Assembly (NCBI GenBank): GCA_003513845.1
Contig: DOTB01000055.1
Span: 1-38,897, forward strand
Length of the DNA stretch: 38,897 nucleotides
Source: Candidatus Atribacteria bacterium
GTDB taxonomy: Bacteria > Atribacterota > Phoenicimicrobiia > Phoenicimicrobiales > Phoenicimicrobiaceae
Reading direction: 5' to 3'
In this document: in pieces, positions 24,371 to 32,046 of the stretch
How positions within the stretch are numbered: the first letter of the stretch is position 1
Layout: the number at the start of each line of letters is the position of its first letter
Program-made: the position numbers and the translations under genes
Notes under the pieces: model-generated
Database searches by the model: none
Seen by the model: the letters and a program-made list of their open reading frames with translations, nothing else
Told to the model about the DNA's origin: nothing

Positions 24371-25462
24371 TTACAGTATCTGATAAGGTGACTCCATTTT
24401 TTTGCTTTTAATCAAAATATTTTGGGGAGTTCCAAATTCTATTAATTGAGTATAAAGAGATTCAATAAAGAATTTTTCTGTATCAAAATGTTCTATGTCC
24501 AGAATATTTAATCCTAATTCTTTCGCTCGAAGGGCACTATGATAAGTAATATCTCCAGTAATGTATAAGTCAACATCAAGATTACTAACTTGTTCTAAAA
24601 GAGAACCTCCTCCTCCGGCGCAAAGAGCAACTTTCTTTATTTTCCGGTTGTGAGATTTAATAAGTCTTACATATCTTGCCTGGAGTTTTTCTCTTACCCA
24701 GCAAGAGAATTCAGTTAATTCTAATTGGTTATTTATTTCACCCCACAGACCAATTCCGGAAGATGGTCTGGTCAAAAGTTCATATACATCATAGGCGGGC
24801 TCTTCATAGGGGTGAGCATTTTTCATAGCTTGTATAACTGACTCTAAATCTCTTTCAGCTACTACAGTTTCAATTTTTATCTCCTGAACTTCTTCTCTTT
24901 TTCCTATTTCCCCGATGAAAGGATGAGTTCCTTGTAGGGGTTTAAAAGTACCTTTTCCGGCAATATGGAAAGATGTTTCAGTGTATTTGCCAATTTTTCC
25001 TGCTCCTGCTTCAAAGATTGCCTGGCTTACTCTATCTGCATATTGCATAGGTACATATACGGCAAATTTGAAAATTTTTTCTGGGCTTCTTTTTAGGGGA
25101 GCAATTTTCTTTATTCCTAATAAATTCCCTACATAGTCATTTAATCCCTTTTCCGCCAGGTCATAATTAGTGTGCATAGCGAGAAGATATGTTTTATTAA
25201 TTATAGCTCTAAAAAGCAACGGATTTTTCTGTTTGGTAATCTGCTTTAAGGGAGATAAAATGAGGGGGTGATGGACAATTATTAAATTAGCCTTATTTTC
25301 TATAGCTTCATCTAAGACCTCGTGAGTCACATCTAAAGATATTAAAGCTGTTGTGATTGGGACATCGAGGTTGGCAAATTGGATACCACTATTATCAAAG
25401 CTTTCCTGTAAGGAAAAAGGGGCAATATTGTCTAAGGTATTTAAAATTTCTTTTATTTTCAT
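24371..25462 (-). CDS. Nif3-like dinuclear metal-centre protein
   Basis: The 363-aa protein has the Nif3/YqfO layout: N-terminal SFDNSGIQFA and VHHPLI (H64, H65), HTNYDLAEKG (H97, D101), a central PII/CutA-like insert (about 125-230, with HPYEEPAYDVYEL), and a C-terminal GDITYHSALRAKELGLNILD then HFDTEKF completing the metal site. The fold forms hexameric rings with two metals per subunit. Family members are annotated as GTP cyclohydrolase I type 2, but their cellular role is unclear. The insert makes it the long form typical of Firmicutes YqfO. Confidence 0.9.
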   Translation of the reverse strand: MKIKEILNTLDNIAPFSLQESFDNSGIQFANLDVPITTALISLDVTHEVLDEAIENKANLIIVHHPLILSPLKQITKQKNPLLFRAIINKTYLLAMHTNYDLAEKGLNDYVGNLLGIKKIAPLKRSPEKIFKFAVYVPMQYADRVSQAIFEAGAGKIGKYTETSFHIAGKGTFKPLQGTHPFIGEIGKREEVQEIKIETVVAERDLESVIQAMKNAHPYEEPAYDVYELLTRPSSGIGLWGEINNQLELTEFSCWVREKLQARYVRLIKSHNRKIKKVALCAGGGGSLLEQVSNLDVDLYITGDITYHSALRAKELGLNILDIEHFDTEKFFIESLYTQLIEFGTPQNILIKSKKMESPYQIL

Positions 25463-25998
25463 TTAAAATCTTACACCTCATCAACCCCTGCAAAGGAAAA
25501 TGGGGGAGAAGAGATATTGCTCCTTTCTATGTTTAAGATTTAATTTTAAGTAGCTGGTTACCCAATTAATTAAGTTAAATGTTTAATTACATAATTTTTC
25601 ATCTATCTTTTATTTCTTGTATATTATAATATGGTTATTACCCAAAAAGTAAATAAATAGTAATGTAGGGGCACGATGCATCGTGCCCACGGTAAATATT
25701 TTTTGGATTTTTAGGTTATAATCATAATATATAATAACACTTTTTACATATTTTTTCTTGTTTTTTTTCAAAGAAAACTACCCGCAAAGTGGAGACACAG
25801 ACTTTTTAGGTAAAAAGTTGACAAAAATTTGAAAATGAGTAAACTATACAGTAGAAAACATATATAAAAATGGCTGGCCATTTTACTAAAAAGAGATGCT
25901 AAAAACAATCAATTAAGTCCTCTGAAAACAGATTGTTTATGAGGGATCTCTTGTGTTTTAATAATGTTATCGTTAAAGAGGTTAGAATCAATATTTTG
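25463..25998. other. Long intergenic region upstream of the RRM gene
   Basis: No gene is supported here. It holds a perfect palindrome (25669-25688), a possible promoter for the RRM gene (TTGACA at 25818-25823 with TAAACT at 25840-25845, spacer 16), and an AAAATGGC-TG-GCCATTTT hairpin at 25867-25884. Given that promoter, the RRM mRNA would have a leader of over 200 nt. Confidence 0.5.
25669..25688. repeat. Perfect 20-bp palindromic repeat
   Basis: GGGCACGATG/CATCGTGCCC, preceded by TGTAGG, is a perfect palindrome and another member of the repeat family with a core unlike those of the other copies. Confidence 0.75.
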
Positions 25999-26061
25999 TT
26001 TCTACCTCCTAAAGAAACGTTATTGGACTTAAGAGAAATAATAACGAAAAGGAGGTAGAAA
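25999..26061 (+). promoter_or_regulatory. Leader hairpin sequestering the RRM ribosome site
   Basis: TTTCTACCTCCT (25999-26010) is an exact complement of AGGAGGTAGAAA (26050-26061), which contains the Shine-Dalgarno of the RRM gene starting at 26064. Inside, CGTTATT (26018-26024) pairs with AATAACG (26040-26046). The 12-bp and 7-bp stems would bury the ribosome site completely. It could act as a thermosensor, a cold-shock-like switch, or an autoregulatory site for the RNA-binding product. Confidence 0.75.
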
Positions 26062-26063
26062 GC

Positions 26064-26324
26064 ATGCAAGGTAGTAAATTATATGTTGGAAATCTTAAGT
26101 ATTCTGTAACCAATGATGAATTGAAAGAATTATTTTCCAGTTACGGTGAAGTTAAGAGTGTCAACATCATTGAAGGCAAAGGTTTTGGGTTTGTAGAAAT
26201 GTCTTCTCCAGAAGAAGCCGAAAAAGTTAAAGATGCTTTAAATAATACCGATTTCGTAGGTCGTCCTTTAAAGATTGATGAAGCCCGTCCGCCAAGACCA
26301 AGAAATGAATATAAAAGATACTAA
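26064..26324 (+). CDS. Single-RRM RNA-binding protein
   Basis: The 86-aa protein is one RNA recognition motif: RNP2 KLYVGNLKYSV (6-16), RNP1 GKGFGFVEMSS (38-48), followed by VGRPLKIDEARPP and a short basic tail with RNEYKRY. Bacterial single-RRM proteins are often cold-induced and bind single-stranded RNA. The excellent ribosome site AGGAGGT is buried in a perfect leader stem (25999-26061), so translation is likely to be conditional. No operon partner follows. Confidence 0.93.
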   Translation: MQGSKLYVGNLKYSVTNDELKELFSSYGEVKSVNIIEGKGFGFVEMSSPEEAEKVKDALNNTDFVGRPLKIDEARPPRPRNEYKRY

Positions 26325-26455
26325 AAAATAATTGTCAAAAATTAGTTAAATTTAGATTTAGCAAAATTCTATTATATTGAAAAATAGGCTAGCCATTTTT
26401 TGAGATATATAAAATATATGTAAATGTAAATAAAACAAAATAGAATATAGAGATA

Positions 26456-26536
26456 TAGGGGAGCTTATTAAAGCTGAGAGTGTTTTTAATAAACAGACCC
26501 TTAGAACCTGATCTGGGTAATGCCAGCGTAGGGAAT
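26456..26536 (+). promoter_or_regulatory. TPP riboswitch (THI element)
   Basis: The aptamer shows the invariant parts: GGGGAG...GCTGAGAGTG, then GACCCTTAGAACCTGATCTG, GGGTAATGCCAGCGTAGGGA. It stands 147 bp before thiW and controls the salvage operon by TPP binding. Its 3' half contains ACCTGATC (26506-26513), which can pair with GATCAGGT (26580-26587) in the terminator region. Confidence 0.95.
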
Positions 26537-26556
26537 TATAGCAGAGGTTTTATTTT

Positions 26557-26602
26557 AAACCATAGATTTTGATTAAAAAGATCAGGTCTATGGTTTTTTT
26601 TA
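26557..26602 (+). terminator. Riboswitch-controlled terminator
   Basis: AAACCATAGA (26557-26566) pairs with TCTATGGTTT (26587-26596), followed by a T tract. The 3' arm region overlaps GATCAGGT (26580-26587), which can instead pair with the aptamer 26506-26513, giving an antiterminator when TPP is absent. This fits transcriptional control. Confidence 0.85.
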
Positions 26603-26682
26603 TTTGGTAGGTCAATCTATTTATTTTTTTCGAAGTTAATAAAAGAAAAATTTTAAAATTAAAAGGGTTAAGGAGACATTAG

Positions 26683-27183
26683 ATGGAGGAAAAATCTGTC
26701 TTAAGAAAAATTGTTTTAACTGGATTATTTGCGGCTATGGCGGTTATTTTGTCTGGAATCCATTTTCCAGTTGGTCCCACTAAGTGTTTCCCCTTTCAAC
26801 ATGCAATAAATGCTGTCAGTGGGGTATTGCTGGGGTCCTGGTATGCTTCTATTGCCGCAACTGTTGCTGGAGTAATTAGAAATATGTTGGGGACTGGAAC
26901 TATCTTCGCTTTTCCTGGTGGCATACCTGGGGCATTGGTAGTGGGGATAGTCCACCGTTTTTGGTCTAAAGATTATGCTGCTTTTGTTGAACCCTTAGGC
27001 ACTGGTCCAATAGGAGCATCAATAAGTGCTTATGTTGTTGCCCCCTGGATTGGGAAGAGTATGCCTTTTCTTACTTTCCAAATAGCATTCTTAGTCAGTT
27101 CTATACCTGGTTGTATATTAGGATTTTTGGTTTTGCGAATTTTACGTAAAACGGAAGTTTTTAAATTTGCTGAGATAAAATAA
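26683..27183 (+). CDS. thiW: ThiW, thiazole-precursor ECF S-component
   Basis: The 166-aa membrane protein has about five helices and the ThiW signature: VILSGIHFPVGPTKCFPFQH near the start, then NAVSGVLLGSWYASIAATVA, and FAFPGGIPGALVVGI. It is the substrate-binding part of an energy-coupling-factor transporter thought to import the thiazole moiety of thiamine. The shared EcfA/EcfT modules are not in this window. It is the first gene after the TPP riboswitch and terminator. Confidence 0.92.
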   Translation: MEEKSVLRKIVLTGLFAAMAVILSGIHFPVGPTKCFPFQHAINAVSGVLLGSWYASIAATVAGVIRNMLGTGTIFAFPGGIPGALVVGIVHRFWSKDYAAFVEPLGTGPIGASISAYVVAPWIGKSMPFLTFQIAFLVSSIPGCILGFLVLRILRKTEVFKFAEIK

Positions 27184-27200
27184 TAAAAATAAGGAGAAAT

Positions 27201-28475
27201 ATGGTGATGAACGGAATAAAACCTATTAAAGAAGAAGAGAGAAATCTTGCCGGAATAGATTTTCTACTTTTATGGAGTGGAGCAGCCATTTCTCTGGCTG
27301 AGATTTTAGCAGGAGGAATTCTTGTTCCCCTTGGTTTGATGGTTGGAATTTTAGCAATTTTGTTGGGGCATATAATTGGGAATACCCCCTTTGCATTAGG
27401 GGGAATAATAGGCAGTGAACAGGGCATCCCCTCTATGGTCTCTGTTCGCCCATCTTTTGGCAATAGAGGTTCTTATTTGCCTGCTTTTTTAAACGTGGTT
27501 CAACTTATAGGTTGGACCGCAGTAATGCTTATTATTTGTGCGAAATCTGCGGAAGTAATAAGTCAAAAACTTTTTGGGTATTCTAATTTTCAATTATGGG
27601 TAATTATGGCAGGTGCGATTACTACTCTGTGGGCTTTCTTTGGCCATAAAACCTGGAAATGGCTGCACAGAATATCAGTATCTGCCTTGCTTTTATTATG
27701 TGTGGTAATGACTTATGTGGTTTTTAAGGAATACGGTTTTGCAGAATTAGCTCGAATCCCTTCAACCTCTGATTTATCTTTTGCTATTGGATTAGATATT
27801 GTAATTGCTATGCCCATTTCCTGGCTACCTTTAGTGGCTGATTATTCCAGATTTGCTAAAAGCACTCCTTCCAGCTTCTGGGGTACCTGGTTGGGATATT
27901 TTGTAGTGAGTTCCTGGATGTATTTTATAGGTCTTTCTGCTGCCCTGGCAACTGGTAGCGCTGATCCTATTCCTATGCTTTTAAATTTAGGTTTGGGGTT
28001 TGCAGCCCTGATAATAGTTCTATTTTCTACTTTTACTACTACTTTTTTGGATATTTATTCTACTGCTGTTTCTGCCCTGAATGTTTTTCCCCAGTTAGGA
28101 GAGAAAAGAGGAGTTGTTATAGGGGGTATCTTAGGTACTTTAGTAGCCCTGGTATTCCCCATAGAACAGTATGAAAACTTTTTACTCTTTATTGGAGCGA
28201 TGTTCTGCCCTCTATTTGGAATTGTTTTGGCTGATTATTTTATCCTTCGGAAGAGAAGATATTTTGTGGAAGATATCTACAAAAAGGGGAGATATTGGTA
28301 TTCACAAGGGGTGAATGTAATTGCGGTTATCTGCTGGATAATTGGGGTGGTATTATATCAACAATGTATAAAATATGGTTTATGGATAGGCTCATCGATA
28401 CCGAGTATGGTGGTAGCCGGTGTCTTATATTTGATAATTATGAAAAAAAGCAAAAAGGAGATTATTAATGAGTAA
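27201..28475 (+). CDS. cytX: CytX-type hydroxymethylpyrimidine permease
   Basis: The 424-aa NCS1-family permease has about twelve membrane helices. Family signs include LLWSGAAISLAEILAGG, LGHIIGNTPFALGGIIGSEQ and SVRPSFGNRGSYLPAFLNV. In thiamine operons this branch (CytX) is predicted to import hydroxymethylpyrimidine. ATG 27201 and ATG 27207 are both in frame; AAGGAG lies 5 and 11 bases upstream respectively. It overlaps thiM by 8 bp. Confidence 0.88.
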   Translation: MVMNGIKPIKEEERNLAGIDFLLLWSGAAISLAEILAGGILVPLGLMVGILAILLGHIIGNTPFALGGIIGSEQGIPSMVSVRPSFGNRGSYLPAFLNVVQLIGWTAVMLIICAKSAEVISQKLFGYSNFQLWVIMAGAITTLWAFFGHKTWKWLHRISVSALLLLCVVMTYVVFKEYGFAELARIPSTSDLSFAIGLDIVIAMPISWLPLVADYSRFAKSTPSSFWGTWLGYFVVSSWMYFIGLSAALATGSADPIPMLLNLGLGFAALIIVLFSTFTTTFLDIYSTAVSALNVFPQLGEKRGVVIGGILGTLVALVFPIEQYENFLLFIGAMFCPLFGIVLADYFILRKRRYFVEDIYKKGRYWYSQGVNVIAVICWIIGVVLYQQCIKYGLWIGSSIPSMVVAGVLYLIIMKKSKKEIINE

Positions 28476-29304
28476 AAAAATAGATTTTAGCAGGATAAAT
28501 TTAGGGAAAAAAATATTTGAAACAATGGAGAGGATACGTCAAGAAAGACCCTTAATTCACAATATAACCAATATGGTAGCTATGAATGATTCGGCTAATA
28601 TTATCTTAGCTATTGGTGGCCTTCCTATAATGGCTCATGCCCAGGCAGAAGTAAGGGAAATGGTAAGGGCAGCAGGGGCATTAGTATTAAATATTGGAAC
28701 CCTAACCTCAGAACAGATTGATTCAATGGTTGCTGCGGGGGAAGAAGCAAATGGTTTAAAAAAACCAATAGTACTTGACCCGGTAGGGGCAGGGGCAACC
28801 TATATGCGTACCGAAAGTGCACTTCGTTTGCAGGAAAGGGTTAAAATTGATATAGTTAGAGGAAATTATGCGGAAGTTTCTGTTTTGGCAGGTCTTAAAG
28901 GTAATATAAAAGGTGTAGAGTCAGTTGGTAGTGAAAAGAATTCTGTTGAAGTAGCCCGAACCTTAGCTCGTAAGCATAATCAGGTAGTGATAATTACTGG
29001 GGAAAAAGATATAGTTACTGATGGTAAAATTGGGTTAGAAATAAGTAATGGTTCCCCAATGCTGAGAACCATTACTGCTACTGGCTGTATGGTAACCTCT
29101 TTGATTGCTACTTTTGCTGCAGTATGTGATGATTATGTTTTGGCTTCTGCAGGAGCCTTAGTCTGTTTTGGATTGGCTGGAGAGAGGGCGGCAGTAGGGG
29201 CAAAGGGTCCAGGAAGTTTTAAAATGAATTTATTTGATGAGGTATATAACTTGAATGAAGAGATAATCTGTAAAGATTTGAAGGTGAAGATTTATGAATT
29301 ATGA
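28468..29304 (+). CDS. thiM: Hydroxyethylthiazole kinase
   Basis: The 278-aa enzyme phosphorylates hydroxyethylthiazole for thiamine salvage. It carries RPLIHNITNMVAMNDSAN, the glycine-rich PIVLDPVGAGAT, and the anion-hole motif ATGCMVTSLIATFAA with the catalytic Cys region. Its length matches the family. It overlaps cytX upstream by 8 bp and thiE downstream by 11 bp, so translation is coupled. Confidence 0.95.
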   Translation: MSKKIDFSRINLGKKIFETMERIRQERPLIHNITNMVAMNDSANIILAIGGLPIMAHAQAEVREMVRAAGALVLNIGTLTSEQIDSMVAAGEEANGLKKPIVLDPVGAGATYMRTESALRLQERVKIDIVRGNYAEVSVLAGLKGNIKGVESVGSEKNSVEVARTLARKHNQVVIITGEKDIVTDGKIGLEISNGSPMLRTITATGCMVTSLIATFAAVCDDYVLASAGALVCFGLAGERAAVGAKGPGSFKMNLFDEVYNLNEEIICKDLKVKIYEL

Positions 29305-29932
29305 CCTTTATATAATTACTGACCAGAGAATTTCCCTCGGCAAATCTCATCTGGAAGTTGCAGAAGCTGCTATTGTGGGAGGGGCGACAATTATTCAATT
29401 TCGAGATAAAGAAATGAAGGATGAAGAAGCTATCGAGGTTTGTCGGAAGATTCACAAATTAACCAGGGGAAAAGGAATCCTTTTTATCGTAAATGACCGA
29501 GTTGAAGTGGCGAAAGCTGTAGATGCAGAGGGAGTTCATTTGGGGCAAGAAGATGTGCCCCTTAATTTTGCCAGAAAAGTTTTGGGTAAAGAAAAAATAA
29601 TTGGTATTTCGGTAGAAACTGTTGAGGAAGCTCTGAAAGCAGTAGAGGAAGGTGCAGATTATTTAGGAGTGGGTCCTATATATCCCACTGCTACCAAGCC
29701 TGATGCCGGTAGTGCGTTAGGAATATCCAGATTAAAAGAGATTAAGGATTCAGTAAATATCCCTATTGTAGCTATAGGTGGAATTAATGAAAATAATTTA
29801 GAAGAGGTATTAAAAGCTGGAGCAGATGGTGTAGCAGTTATTTCTGCGGTGGTGAGTGCTCCTGATATTGCCCAGGCTTGCCGAAAATTAAAAAATAAAA
29901 TAGAATTTATTAAGAAGAGATTAGGGAAATAA
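29294..29932 (+). CDS. thiE: Thiamine-phosphate synthase
   Basis: The 212-aa TIM barrel joins HMP-diphosphate and thiazole phosphate to thiamine phosphate. Expected motifs are present: GGATIIQFRDKEM, FIVNDRVEVAKAVDAEGVHL, GPIYPTATKPDAG and VAIGGINENN. ATG 29294 lies inside the end of thiM (11-bp overlap). thiL follows after 2 bp. Confidence 0.95.
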   Translation: MNYDLYIITDQRISLGKSHLEVAEAAIVGGATIIQFRDKEMKDEEAIEVCRKIHKLTRGKGILFIVNDRVEVAKAVDAEGVHLGQEDVPLNFARKVLGKEKIIGISVETVEEALKAVEEGADYLGVGPIYPTATKPDAGSALGISRLKEIKDSVNIPIVAIGGINENNLEEVLKAGADGVAVISAVVSAPDIAQACRKLKNKIEFIKKRLGK

Positions 29933-29934
29933 AA

Positions 29935-30954
29935 ATGAAAATTTCTGAGATTGGTGAATTTGGATTAATAAATCGGATAAGTAGAGATACTATTATTAAC
30001 CCGAAAAATATTTTACTGGGTATAGGTGATGATTGTGCTGCGTATTATGCTTCTCCTGATAAAATTACCCTTATAACCTGTGATATGTTAGTGGAAAATA
30101 TTCATTTTACTCTTTCTACTTGCTCTCCTCGACAATTAGGCAGAAAATCTCTGGCAGTTAATATTAGTGATATTGCGGCAATGGGAGGAATACCTCGCCA
30201 TACCTTACTTTCTTTGGGAGCTTCTTCTGATACCTCTGTTGAATTTATCGATCAGTTGGCTGAGGGAATAAAAGAGGAAGCCAAATTATTTGAAGTTAAT
30301 GTAATCGGGGGAGATACAGTTCGTTCACCTTTAGGATTAGTAATCAATATAACTTTAATTGGAGAAGTGGAGCCCGATTTAGTAGTTAAAAGAAGTACGG
30401 CAAGGCCAGGTGATTTAATAATAGTTACTGGAGAATTAGGTGGTTCTGCTGCTGGATTGATTTTGTTGTTGGAGGGGGAAAAATATTCTGCAATTCCTTT
30501 AAATATTGCCAAAAAAGTAAAATTGGCTCATCTTTCTCCTGTTCCTCGGATAAAAGAGGGGAGAATTATAGCCAGAGAAAAAATAGCAACTTCTATGATT
30601 GATATTAGTGATGGACTGGCCAGTGATTTAACCCGAATATGTGAAGCAAGTGCAGTGGGAGCAAAGGTCTATGCTTCCGAAGTTCCTATTCTTCCAGCAG
30701 CAAAAGAAGTAGGAAAATTAATAAAAAGGGATCCACTTGCTTTTGCCCTTTACGGCGGAGAAGATTATGAATTATTATTTACTGTCTCTCCTAAAAAAGC
30801 GGAAAATATTGTTAAATTAATCAAAAAAGAATTAGACATTAAGTTATCAATAATTGGTGAGGTTAGAGAAAAACAAGAAGGTATCAAAATAGAAAACTTA
30901 CAGGGAAAAGTGGTTGACCTTCAACCTAAAGGCTACAATCACTTTAGGGGGTGA
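29935..30954 (+). CDS. thiL: Thiamine-monophosphate kinase
   Basis: The 339-aa ATP-dependent enzyme makes thiamine diphosphate from the monophosphate. It belongs to the PurM-like ATP-binding family: [21 protein letters not shown]-type segment ([20 protein letters not shown]), [26 protein letters not shown], and [11 protein letters not shown]. Its TGA lies 5 bp before the thiD ATG. The cofactor produced feeds transketolase, encoded just downstream. Confidence 0.95.
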   Translation: MKISEIGEFGLINRISRDTIINPKNILLGIGDDCAAYYASPDKITLITCDMLVENIHFTLSTCSPRQLGRKSLAVNISDIAAMGGIPRHTLLSLGASSDTSVEFIDQLAEGIKEEAKLFEVNVIGGDTVRSPLGLVINITLIGEVEPDLVVKRSTARPGDLIIVTGELGGSAAGLILLLEGEKYSAIPLNIAKKVKLAHLSPVPRIKEGRIIAREKIATSMIDISDGLASDLTRICEASAVGAKVYASEVPILPAAKEVGKLIKRDPLAFALYGGEDYELLFTVSPKKAENIVKLIKKELDIKLSIIGEVREKQEGIKIENLQGKVVDLQPKGYNHFRG

Positions 30955-30959
30955 ATAAG

Positions 30960-31742
30960 ATGAAGATTGCTTTAACTATTGCTGGGTCAGATTCAGGTGG
31001 AGGAGCAGGTATCCAGGCAGATTTAAAGACTTTTTCTGCTTTAGGAGTTTATGGGATGAGTGTTTTAACATCGATTACTGCTCAAAATACTTTGGGTGTT
31101 CAGGGAATCTATGACCTTCCTGCTGATTTTGTGGGGTTGCAGATTGATTCGGTAATGCAGGATATAGGGGCTGATGCGGTAAAGATAGGAATGTTATCAA
31201 ATACTCAAATTATTAAGATAGTAAGTGAGAAGATCAAGGAATATAAAGTAAAAAGTCTGGTTATTGATCCAGTTATGGTAGCCAAAGGTGGGGATCGCCT
31301 GCTCAAAGAAGATGCAGTAGAGGCGTTAAAGCAAAAATTAATTCCTTTGGCTATGGTAGTTACTCCCAATTTGAGGGAAGCAGAAGTCCTATCAGGTTTA
31401 AGGATTAAAAATATTGAAGATATGAAAGAAGCGGCTCAAAAGATCTATCACTTGGGACCAGAGAATGTTTTGATAAAAGGAGGGCATCTTTTATCTAAAG
31501 AGGCAATAGACCTTCTATTTGATGGTAATAACTTTAAAGAATTTAAAGCCAAAAGAATTAATACTAAAAATACTCATGGCACAGGCTGCACCTTTTCTTC
31601 TGCAATTGCGGCTGGGCTGGCTCAAGGAAAAGGGATAGATAAAGCGGTAAATATTGCTAAAAGATATATTACCTTAGCTATTCAAAATTCCTTAGATATA
31701 GGTCATGGTTATGGCCCACTCAATCACTTAGTCGATTTTTGA
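30960..31742 (+). CDS. thiD: HMP/HMP-phosphate kinase
   Basis: The 260-aa ribokinase-fold enzyme phosphorylates hydroxymethylpyrimidine twice. Motifs are [20 protein letters not shown] at the start, [29 protein letters not shown], and the anion hole [21 protein letters not shown] chose ATG 30960 because TTTAGGGGG lies 8 bases upstream; GTG 30951 overlaps the thiL stop and is also in frame. It is the last gene of the operon, which contains no thiC or thiG. Confidence 0.95.
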   Translation: MKIALTIAGSDSGGGAGIQADLKTFSALGVYGMSVLTSITAQNTLGVQGIYDLPADFVGLQIDSVMQDIGADAVKIGMLSNTQIIKIVSEKIKEYKVKSLVIDPVMVAKGGDRLLKEDAVEALKQKLIPLAMVVTPNLREAEVLSGLRIKNIEDMKEAAQKIYHLGPENVLIKGGHLLSKEAIDLLFDGNNFKEFKAKRINTKNTHGTGCTFSSAIAAGLAQGKGIDKAVNIAKRYITLAIQNSLDIGHGYGPLNHLVDF

Positions 31743-31920
31743 TTAAACTTGCAATCCTAGACTAATATCAATAGCTTTATCTACCTTTTTCATAATTAAA
31801 TCATCCAGGAGCCCAAGTTTTTTTACCTTCGTTCTTTTGATATAGTTCTTATTTGACCACCTTGAATAATACTATCTAAATTTAAAACACTTTTATTTTT
31901 AGCCATCCCTTCATAATTTA
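31743..31920 (-). pseudogene. MazF/PemK toxin C-terminal remnant
   Basis: The minus strand encodes NYEGMAKNKSVLNLDSIIQ and GGQIRTISKERR, then after a frame change KKLGLLDDLIMKKVDKAIDI and SLGLQV to a stop at 31743. This is the typical C-terminal half of MazF toxins (vNLDqIrTIdKeRl-KKLG-l-d--M-kVd-Al-iSLGL). The N-terminal half is missing or replaced by stops. No antitoxin gene is visible. It abuts the thiD stop with no gap. Confidence 0.7.
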
Positions 31921-31979
31921 TTTATCTGATTTCTTATACTAAAATCTACATTAATAATGAAGTTTAAAAACAAAAATGT

Positions 31980-32008
31980 TTGTAAATGAAAAAAAATAAA
32001 GGTAAAAT
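31980..32008 (+). promoter_or_regulatory. Candidate promoter for the transketolase operon
   Basis: TTGTAA (31980-31985) and TAAAAT (32003-32008) are 17 bp apart, 39 bp before the start codon and downstream of the mazF remnant. The elements are only fair matches. Confidence 0.45.
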
Positions 32009-32046
32009 ATTATCAAATATCGATATGTAGAAGGAGGAGTTAAAAA

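Noticed and set aside
25818..25845. Promoter for the RRM gene as a confident call
   Set aside because: The -35 is perfect but the -10 (TAAACT) is weak at 16 bp, and a better TATACA lies at a spacing of 21; mentioned only in the intergenic entry.
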